DNA of 64,000 nucleotides from Aricia agestis (lineage: Eukaryota > Arthropoda > Insecta > Lepidoptera > Lycaenidae), in the NCBI RefSeq assembly GCF_905147365.1, contig NC_056416.1, forward strand, positions 6,220,001 to 6,284,000, written 5' to 3'. Under the pieces are notes generated by a model. The model saw only the letters and a list, made by a program, of their open reading frames with translations, was not told where the DNA came from and searched no databases. Below are positions 56,445-64,000 of the stretch, in pieces (the stretch's first letter is position 1; each line of letters starts with the position of its first letter). The translations under genes were made by a program, and so were the position numbers.

Positions 56445-56607
56445 CGGCCGTTCCCAATATTTGATCTATATCTGGTTTTGCCCTACTAGAGATAGGAATA
56501 GCTCACATTAGACATTAGAGATATATATTTTATGTCAATTCAATGTTAGCTGCGATCGGTTGTATTGTATGTCAAACCAGAGATAGATTGAATATTGGGA
56601 ACGGCCG
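56445..56607. mobile_element. MITE with TAA duplication
   Basis: CGGCCGTTCCCAATATTTGA on the left and GAATATTGGGAACGGCCG on the right, with ATCTGGTTTTG / CAAACCAGAGAT inside. TAA flanks both sides (56442-56444, 56608-56610). Confidence 0.85.
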
Positions 56608-56852
56608 TAAAGGCACTTGCTTAACAAAATGCACTATTGCATTAAACAATAAATTGTTTAAGTATCAAGATAGCCGATGCGTCTTGATAGTTGGGTAACC
56701 GCTGGCCGGCGGAGGTCACCCGCAAAGTGCAATCACGCAGCTTACGAAAGCTCTTCGTGTTGTAGGATGATGAACATGGCATTTATAATAATAATAATTG
56801 CCAGATTAAGGTGACGCCGCGTTAAAGTAAAAAACCGTGTTGGATATGTTTT

Positions 56853-57010
56853 AGGCCGGTATAAATAGTCAGTACTTAAGATGCGACCCGGTCTCAAGAC
56901 GCGGTTCGGCTCTGTGATTGGTCCAAATTTTTACAGCCAACCAATCACAGAGCCTGAACCGTGTCTTGAGACCGAGATGCATCTTGAGTACTGACTATTT
57001 ATACCGGCCT
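56853..57010. mobile_element. Foldback MITE with GGCCGGTATAAATAG arms
   Basis: AGGCCGGTATAAATAGTCAG on the left and CTGACTATTTATACCGGCCT on the right. The arms pair through CGGCTCTGTGATTGG and its inverse almost to the centre. The TATAAATA is in both arms and is not taken as a promoter. Confidence 0.88.
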
Positions 57011-57017
57011 TAGATTA

Positions 57018-57062
57018 CTTGTTTTCTATGAGAGGCCGGCCCGGCCACTCATAGAAAACAAG
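57018..57062. repeat. Short palindrome beside the foldback
   Basis: CTTGTTTTCTATGAG and CTCATAGAAAACAAG are exact inverses around AGGCCGGCCCGGCCA. It starts eight bases after the foldback and reuses its GGCCGG motif. Confidence 0.75.
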
Positions 57063-57391
57063 CAACGGAACAGCAAAAAATGAAAAGGGCGTAAGCGACA
57101 AAATGGTTTTGTCGCGTAATTTAAAAACCATAAATACATTTCATATAAGCTATGGGCAAATTAAGTGTATGCTTGAACCAATTTGTGTACAAATTTTGGA
57201 AGCTTAAATCACTCTCCTCTGTTGGCAAAATAGGAATCCCCTTTTTCACAGAGGTCTTTTTGATTGATTATTCTGTGTTATAAAAGTTGACCAATCGTGT
57301 CATGCTATGGGTAATTGAAAGACAAAGACATGATGAATACTGACAATGAACTTTAATTTCTTAGCTACAGCCAAATTATCAAGGCGTCGCC
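57063..57391. other. No recognised gene or repeat
   Basis: Contains a small hairpin (GCGACAAAA-TGG-TTTTGTCGC near 57095-57115). Otherwise unique. Confidence 0.4.
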
Positions 57392-57395
57392 TTAA

Positions 57396-57585
57396 GCCCG
57401 GCCGCACATTCTCTGAATTTCTGTTCAGAAAAATTCGGACGCTTATACAATATTATATGTCTTACACATACACGTCAGAATTCTGATAGTATGCGGTGTC
57501 CACAACAAAATGTATCATACAGAGTGCGTTCCTGCGGGGCGTCCGAATTTTTCTGATCAGAAATTCGGATAACGTGCGGCCGGGC
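57396..57585. mobile_element. piggyBac-type MITE (TTAA duplication)
   Basis: GCCCGGCCGCACATTCTCTG on the left and GATAACGTGCGGCCGGGC on the right, with CAGAAAAATTCGGACGC and its inverse inside. TTAA flanks both sides (57392-57395, 57586-57589), the hallmark target of piggyBac transposases. Confidence 0.9.
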
Positions 57586-57589
57586 TTAA

Positions 57590-58236
57590 TAAACTTTCAT
57601 ACAAATTGACAAATAGGACGTATTCGAGTAACAAAGTTTAGTCAAGTTTGAACTTTTTACAAAGATCGTCTTGTCCTAAAATTCATAGCTGTCGTTTTTG
57701 GTATGAAATTAGTTTTAAGCTTTAATTACAGCTTATTTATTTAAGTAGCTATTATGATTTTAATTGGGGATATTTTTTTTCTAATGTTTTTTGACTACCT
57801 ACGTAATTTTGTAGTGATATTTTATATTTTTTAACTATCAGCTATTTATATGTATATTATCTTGGCTTGGTAGTTACCATAAACTATATATAGTGATAAT
57901 TATTTCAAAAGCAAAATATGTTAATGCTCTACTGACGGGTGTAAATAGACCTGTCAAGTCGGTTAACCGAAGGTTGTTATTGTCTAAATACCACAGCCTA
58001 CATAGATGTAGAATGTACACGTAACTGTAAAAGCTTGAAGTAAAAGCTAAAGCAAGCTTAAGCTAAGTAAGCTTAATCCTAAAGCTCGATTTATATGCGT
58101 CCGCGCTAACGAGCGGTTTGGCCGCTACACCGCGAGAACACAGACACAGGCAAAGTATGTAACGATTAGCGGCACGGCGCGGTCGCGTTGTCATAAAATT
58201 GCTTGTGACCTTGCGATGTAGCCACTGAACCTAACC
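57590..58236. other. No recognised gene
   Basis: Unique DNA; 58090-58220 is GC-richer and may hold an unrecognised MITE. The last eight bases are the duplication of the next element. Confidence 0.35.
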
Positions 58237-58392
58237 CAGGGCTGTAGCTAGGGTCAGATTTGAGGTAGGGCAGCATTGGTTACAGGTAGGGCGGAAGTAA
58301 AAAAAAATATCATAATTGATTGATTTTCTTGGGTTTTGGTATTTTTAAGGTAGGGCATTGCCCCACAATGCCCACCCCTAGCTACGGCCGTG
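58237..58392. mobile_element. hAT-like MITE with exact 8-bp duplication
   Basis: CAGGGCTGTAGCTAGGG and CCCCTAGCTACGGCCGTG are inverted ends. ACCTAACC occurs exactly at 58229-58236 and 58393-58400. 156 bp, non-coding. Confidence 0.9.
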
Positions 58393-59087
58393 ACCTAACC
58401 TAAAGGTAAATCCTAAGTTTACCAACTCTGAATTCTTTCTTTAGAGTTTCGGGGGGTCGTGATCTGGCTGGGCTATCGCTAGGCTTGTCAGACAATAGCA
58501 TAACCCGACTAAAAGATCTCTCCTCTGACTATAAAACAATTCCTATGAACTTGATAGTTCAAGTATTTTTAGTACAATCGCACTCGAAAATAGCTCTAGC
58601 AGATACTTTTCTCAACTTAATGATTCTGTTTCGCTGGCCGTGATTTCGTTTCAAACTTTGAAATTTAATTTAGTCGAGCGAGATCTTCAAATTGCCTATT
58701 GTATTGTAAGAATTGCTACGTAAATGCTTTAAATTAAAAAAAAAAGTAACATAAATTTCGCGCTAGTTATAATCACAATAATGCGATAAACGATTATGTA
58801 TTTAATTGAGTAAAATGGTCTCACTGGGTCAACGTAGTCAGCTGACCATATCTGAATTACATTACGTATATTATATAATAGATTTATTTTGTAGGTAAAC
58901 CGTAATTTAGCACGTGACTTTCGTTTTTAATTACTTAATCTCCACAATGTGAGGAGAATGAAGTTTGTTTACTTTTACTGACATTGTTTTGTTTGAGGCC
59001 TCGTCATTAATCATTTTTAAGGAGGAAAAAAGGCTATTTGGTTGTTAATAGTAACTTGCTTGGTCTTTCGCCACCAATAATAATTAA
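58393..59087. other. No recognised gene or repeat
   Basis: Unique AT-rich DNA. Near 58892 TTTATTTTGTAG is followed by GTAAAC, a weak ratchet-like pair not claimed as real. Confidence 0.35.
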
Positions 59088-59392
59088 CCGACTTCAAAAA
59101 AGAAGTTTATCAATTCGACGCGTATGTATGTAATATTTCTATATGTTAGTCTATATCAGCGTCTGAACAAATGTGCCAAATTTCAAAAGTATATGTATGT
59201 AAGTATGTATGTTTTTATGTTTGTGTTCGCATATCTCTGGAACTACCATTCCGATTTTAGTTATTTCTTTTTTTGTTGTATTGTTCAACTTAGGGAATAA
59301 TGCAAGTTTCATCAAAATCGGTTCAGTAGTTTTGGAGATAGGGAGTTTTAATTCTCAATTACGTACAATTTTGAAGTGGGTTTCTTTTTAAA
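59088..59392 (+). repeat. Dispersed repeat with AACCGACTTC / GAAGTNGGTT ends
   Basis: Starts TTAACCGACTTCAAAAAAG and ends TTGAAGTGGGTTTCTTTTT, approximately inverted. The interior has GTATGTATGTNTGT-type repeats, TCTCTGGAACTACCATTCCG and AAAATCGGTTCAGTAGTTTT. The head is shared with the foldbacks at 3661 and 8705. The small open frame is not conserved. Confidence 0.65.
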
Positions 59393-59879
59393 ATACAGTT
59401 ATTTTACAAACTAAGCCTTACTTTAGCTCTTTACATCTAAGCTACGCGAAGTCATACAGCTGAATTCAATTGTATATTTTACCATATTTTAATAATAAAT
59501 ATTTGTTTAAATAATTTACTTTAATAAACAATCTTGATGATAGAAGATTGTTTAAAGTTTTGCTAGTAAATTAACTCCAAGTTTAAAAGAATTGCGTCTT
59601 GGAGAAAACTTTAATTTATTCATCAAGAAAATTTGTATTTTACCGTTAATTTGAATATTATCAATTCATTCATGGTATAATCATCGAACTTTAACTTTCT
59701 AATTATTTAAATGTGCAATTATGAACATTGAACACACTGGCATATAAAATTTCTAAAAATAAAATTCTTAAATCTGGTTCTCAGCTAGACAACGTGTTAT
59801 AAAGTTTTACTGAAGTTTCTTGCTAGATAGATTTAAAATATACTAATGTTAGGTACTGTAATAGTACATAATAATAAGC

Positions 59880-60362
59880 CAAGTGCGAGTCGGACTCGCG
59901 CACGAAGGGTTCCGTATCATTATGGAGCGAAAATATAGGGTTTTTTGTATGGGAGGGGCTCCCATACAAAAAACCCTATATTTTCGCTCGCTTTCGCCTT
60001 CACTTTTTTTTATTTTATTTTTAAATATAATTAAGGATTTTGTGAATATTTCAAGTGCCTACCTGTTGCCATTATGGATTACGAGCAAAAAAAGCCAAAA
60101 AAAATCACGTTTGTTGTATGGGAGCCCCCCTTAAATATGAACTTTATTTTGTTTTTAGTATTTGTTGTTACAGCGGCAACATACATACAGTATACACATT
60201 ACACAATCTGTGAAAATTTCAGAAGTCTAGCTATAGCGGTTCTTGAGATACAGCCTGGAGACAAACAGACAGAGGGGCAGACATCGAAGTCTTAGTTATT
60301 ACTAAGACTTCGATGTCTGTCCCTATTGGGTCCCGTTTTTACCCTTTGGGTACGGAACCCTG
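59880..60362 (+). repeat. Repeat family K copy with two snap-back palindromes
   Basis: GCCAAGTGCGAGTCGGACTC at the head and TTTGGGTACGGAACCC at the end, as in 28602-28995. Two perfect palindromes have been added inside: 59925-59989 (31-bp arms, 3-base centre) and about 60283-60324 (18-bp arms, 4-base centre). Other copies lack the inverted duplicates. Confidence 0.85.
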
Positions 60363-60900
60363 AAAAGCACATTATCTTGTCAGATTAGCAGTAAAAAAGT
60401 TTATAACTACAAAACGATTTGTTTCGAAACAATTCAACAATAATTGCGTTCGGTTATTTTCAATAACAATTATTACTTGTATTACACAAACCTCGATTAT
60501 TATTCTCGTGAGGCTATCTGATAAGCGTAAATCGCGTGAAAGTTGGCAGCACTGGAGGCCGAAGCTCTACCACTGTTGTAAGAAACGACTATAGCGATTT
60601 GATTTTCAGAAAAGTTACCCGCATACAAATAATACAAAGGCAATAATTTTTAGGTCTACGCGCGAATATTATACTTATTACGACTTGAGATCTCGAGCTC
60701 TTAGGAATATGTGGCGCAGCACTTTTCTAATTCCCACTGGAAAGCAGCCGAATCTTCGTGAATAAGAAAAGTGCTTGAGATAAAACTCGTACCTAAGTGG
60801 TACATGATTTTGTATTAATACAGCTGTTATGATATGAGATTTTCTATCATTCTTTCTACAGATCTTTTAACATTTTTTTGGTGCATCGACTGCTTCTCTA
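60363..60900. other. No recognised gene or repeat
   Basis: Unique DNA. AGCACTTTTCTAATTC and AAGAAAAGTGCTT near 60720-60776 form a weak inverted pair. Confidence 0.35.
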
Positions 60901-61040
60901 CAAGTTGTAACAAAAGTTCCTCGTAGAGAGTTTACTGTGAAAGCAGCAGCGCTGAAAGATCAATTTTTTTTTCACTTATGTATGGGGAATTTTGTGACGC
61001 TGGGGCGCTTGCCCATACAAAAGTGAAAAAAAAATTAGGT
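60901..61040. repeat. Family T MITE, left arm and centre
   Basis: CAAGTTGTAACAAAAG, CTGTGAAAGCAGCAGCGCTG and the central CTTATGTATGGGGAA are present. The right terminal arm is replaced by unrelated sequence after AGTGAAAAAAAAATTAGG. Confidence 0.75.
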
Positions 61041-61665
61041 ATTTCATGCTTCCTTTCTTGTTTTTCTATTGCTACTCTCTTATGTTGTTAATTTACCATT
61101 CTAAATAATTCTAATGCTTATATTTAGGTACAGTAATTAATATGGAACAAAAAATAAAAAACATTTTTAATTTTTATGTTACATATAAATCTAACGATTA
61201 TTTCGTAGTTCGAAACTATAAATTTAAAATGTCACGACTGGTGTTGCAACGCTATTAATATCTAATAATCGTATAATTTACAGTATCGGGTAAGAAAACG
61301 TGGTTCAAGTGGAACATTTTCCTTCACGTTCTGAACTTGGCACGTGCCTTCTGTGAGCTGTATTCTGTGGCTTCTGTAGAAATTTTACTAAAAGGTTGGT
61401 TCACGTGCCTTTGAATATTGCTTACGAGAGTTCTCAAAGCTAACAATAATAAAACATTCTTTAATTTTACCGCAAAGTATTTTACACAAACACAAAAAAT
61501 ATATCGCTTTGAGCGGTTTTTTCTGGACAACCATTACAAATATGAAAGACTAAAAAGCTACCTTTTTTTTTAAATAAATCATAAAACGCTACCTTAAATT
61601 AAGGGCTAAATCACAAGATATTGATCAGATTAGAATGGCATTTAAGAGCATCAGTGGCTTCGTGA
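61041..61665. other. No recognised gene or repeat
   Basis: AT-rich unique DNA. Confidence 0.4.
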
Positions 61666-61752
61666 AGATAGACGTTCGATAATCGAACGTCTATCTCATA
61701 TTATGTCAAGATGTCAACATAAGAATCGAAGTTCGATTTTAATGTTGACATC
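61666..61752. repeat. Two adjacent hairpins
   Basis: Hairpin 1 is 61666-61696, perfect 15-bp arms (AGATAGACGTTCGAT and inverse) with a one-base centre. Hairpin 2 is 61710-61752, 21-bp arms (GATGTCAACAT, inverse ATGTTGACATC) with about two mismatches. Confidence 0.8.
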
Positions 61753-61888
61753 TTTCTTCTGGACTAGATCAGCAATGTTAAGAGAAGTATGAGTCAGGTT
61801 GATCGTGTGGACATTTATAACAACCAGTTCAACTAGCACTCTACCATTATTTGAAGAGTGGATACTTCATTCGGAGAATCCATAATTA

Positions 61889-62086
61889 TCCATACTTCCA
61901 TACTACAATATTATTATAAATACGAAAGTGTGTCTGCCTGTCTTTCCGTCTGTTACCTCTTCAGCCCAAAGGTATGGAGATACTTTGAGTCTCGAGGAAG
62001 GCCATAGGATACTTTTTATTCCGGAAAAATGTACGGTTCCCGCGCGATAAACGAATTTTGGCGCAACAGAGTTGCATGTCAACTAG
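61889..62086 (+). mobile_element. Helitron family A, near complete
   Basis: Starts TCCATACTTCCATACTAC after A (61888) and ends ATGTCAACTAG before T (62087). Hairpin GCAAC-AGA-GTTGC is retained. GGAGATACTTTGAGTCTCG and GTACGGTTCCCGCGCG mark the body. A short 5' duplication (TCCATACT twice) makes the exact start ambiguous. Confidence 0.82.
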
Positions 62087-63129
62087 TACTGTATAAATTA
62101 TCCACAATGGAGGCAATTTTTTAAACGAACGTTTCAATATTATATACATTATACATACACGTTGTATTCAACCTTTAATTTTACAAATTTTCAAATGCTA
62201 TTCACCTATCCACTGTAATGCCCACAACCGTGTGTACGTGGCCTTAATGGATGGTAAATATAACAGGACTTGCATGACCTCCTACTGCAGGTCGGACGCT
62301 GTACATTGAGAATAAATATTAGGTTTTACTGAAAAGCTTGAATCTGTGATAGTAAATAAAAAAAAGGTAATATGAATGACGTTTTAACTTAATTAATATA
62401 ATACTAATGATATATTATATAAAAAACTCAAAGGAGATATGTTACTACCGCGCGCGTTGTGAAGCTTCAAATACGACCCAATTGGGTCGTCTTTTATTTA
62501 GTCTGTCTCTTTTATTTAAATGGCATTTCGTATCTTTTGTTTCACTTATCTGTCAAATTTGTCTATGTGGTTCGGAAGAGATTTAAACCGGAAAATAGTA
62601 TGAACGTAACAGATCTGTATAAGTAGAATATCATTGTATAATACAAAGTGTTCAAGATTGGAAAACGAGGATTGTATCAGGTTTAGGATATTCACCCATC
62701 TGTTGTAAAGGCTTCTTCTTCTTGATAGGGAAACTATACCCTGTATTACGTTTCTATGACGATATTTTACACACGTAGAAGATGGTCATACAAACTTGTG
62801 GCAATAGTAAAACAGATAACAGATAGAAATAGTGTTCTAGAAACACTTTAGCCTTTTCAAACATCAGATAAACAGAGGCAATTCAGCAGATATCTGAAAA
62901 ATTTTAGGTTCCTTTTCTTCGACAAGAAACGGGAACATGTGTTAATAAATTTTGATCAAAATTAAGCCTTGAACTTTCGTCAATAATTTCCAAAAGTTCC
63001 GTATACATAAAAGTATATTGTACTCTTAACATCGAACTCTATGTATCCAATGTATAGTCGAAGTCATACCCAGTTTACTACTTTTTGACCTTATTTCTTA
63101 GTATAAGCTTGAAAGCGGTTAACTTACAG
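62087..63129. other. No recognised gene; one exact palindrome
   Basis: 62473-62490 is the perfect 18-base palindrome ACGACCCAATTGGGTCGT. Otherwise unique AT-rich DNA. Confidence 0.4.
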
Positions 63130-63168
63130 TCAAAAAGGAGAATAGCATCACGCGTACTTCGGTCCCAG
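63130..63168 (+). other. Low-confidence candidate internal exon
   Basis: Bounded by TTAACTTACAG on the left and a very good donor (CCCAG followed by GTGAGT at 63169) on the right. 39 bases, open in the frame that reads through from 63085. No recognised peptide. Could be a real exon of the + strand gene inferred here, or chance. Confidence 0.2.
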
Positions 63169-63315
63169 GTGAGTGTGGTTATGAATAAATCATGCTCGAA
63201 CTCAAAACATATCGTAAACGCATGTTCTATTGACATACTTGGCACCGTGATAACAATACTAAGTATTTATCAGTTTGGGAAAACTACGTCTGAATTCGTT
63301 TATAGTGGTAACTTA

Positions 63316-63440
63316 CTAGACGACTCTTGTAACTCCGTTGCGCCAAAATTCTTATAATTGCTCGGGAATTGTACATTTTTTCCGTCATAAAAAGTAGCAT
63401 AATAATATTTCCTGTGGTCTACTCTATCATATATCTGAAG
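63316..63440 (-). repeat. Helitron family A-like 3' end fragment
   Basis: CTAG at 63316-63319, then TTGTAACTCCGTTGCGCC (hairpin side) and GGAATTGTACATTTTTTCC. After about 63395 it turns into a different sequence (TTTCCTGTGGTCTACTCTAT, resembling family B). No 5' end. Confidence 0.65.
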
Positions 63441-64000
63441 GACTTTGTTTGAGCTCCCTCGCACCCTGTTTACTAGTGAGGCGACTAAATACTGATAAAT
63501 GATAATAATCTTTTTTCAATGTTTTAAAATTAATTAAATTATTTTTTTTAATTATTTATATTTATTTATAATTTTGATTAAGTACTAATAATTTTGTATT
63601 TAATCCGAACTCTACAAAGATTACCTTCTGTATGTTGCAACGAACTCTATCATAAAAAGAAATTAAACCTTCATTAGCTTCGTATCTTCATTATTTTATC
63701 ATTACCGGTCTGAGTTCTCATGGCTTGAATCAAGTTAAGAAGACGATAAAATTTTAAATTAACTGGAATGAATAAGTACAATATACCTTACGTAATATTG
63801 TTCTACTTGTATATTTAGTGGCAAATACAAAACAAAATTATTAACAGCGCTCCTGACACAAAAAATCAAACATCCACCTTCTCTCTTCACACTCACGCCC
63901 GTCTTTCATATGCCAGGTGAAAAAGGACGGCGCGGAATCATCGCCAAGTTTGTTTTACTTGAATAAAAGACGAACTATAATGATCATGAAAAAAGTGTTT
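63441..64000. other. No recognised gene or repeat
   Basis: AT-rich DNA to the end of the window. 63930-63950 (GGACGGCGCGGAATC) is briefly GC-richer. Confidence 0.35.

Noticed and set aside
56853..57010. TATA-box promoter (TATAAATA)
   Set aside because: The motif is in both arms of a foldback MITE and has no downstream gene start.

Overview
The window looks like lepidopteran (moth or butterfly) nuclear DNA. It is AT-rich and contains no complete conventional gene. It is packed with repeat types I associate with Lepidoptera: non-autonomous Helitrons, tRNA-derived SINEs, hairpin MITEs, one Ty3/gypsy element and short GACA and TA microsatellites. The species cannot be told from the sequence.

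Layout. 1-2766 is the 3' part of a Ty3/gypsy retrotransposon: the end of RT, RNase H, integrase and the 3' LTR, with a frame break inside a TA run. A solo LTR of the same family lies inverted at 40179-40813. 2.8-10 kb holds three copies of one dispersed repeat, two long foldbacks, a TA-target MITE beside a long TA microsatellite, SINEs, and a MITE inserted into a SINE. 10-30 kb is intron-like DNA with Helitrons of at least two families, nested MITEs, and a 27-29 kb cluster of one repeat family carrying GACA microsatellites. 32-64 kb is similar: Helitrons, hAT-like MITEs with exact 8-bp target duplications, MITEs with TAA/TTA duplications, a TTAA (piggyBac-type) MITE and several near-perfect hairpins.

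The best evidence for a host gene is a set of candidate alternative first exons on the + strand. One ends at 30827 (51 codons from an ATG in strong context), one at 32266, one at 48727 and, more weakly, one at 56088. Each has an ATG followed by a consensus donor, and all four leave the same phase (two bases of a split codon). Between them, at 53429/53430, a pyrimidine tract plus CAG is followed directly by GTAAGT, which is the consensus of a zero-length recursive splice point. Together these suggest that much of the window is the 5' region and giant first introns of one + strand gene whose body lies to the right. I cannot name that gene.

The rest is best read as layered transposon insertion: SINE cut by MITE, MITE cut by MITE, Helitron cut by MITE and Helitron cut by Helitron. 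There is also a zero-spacer head-to-tail Helitron dimer and a foldback family in which differences between copies are mirrored on both arms.
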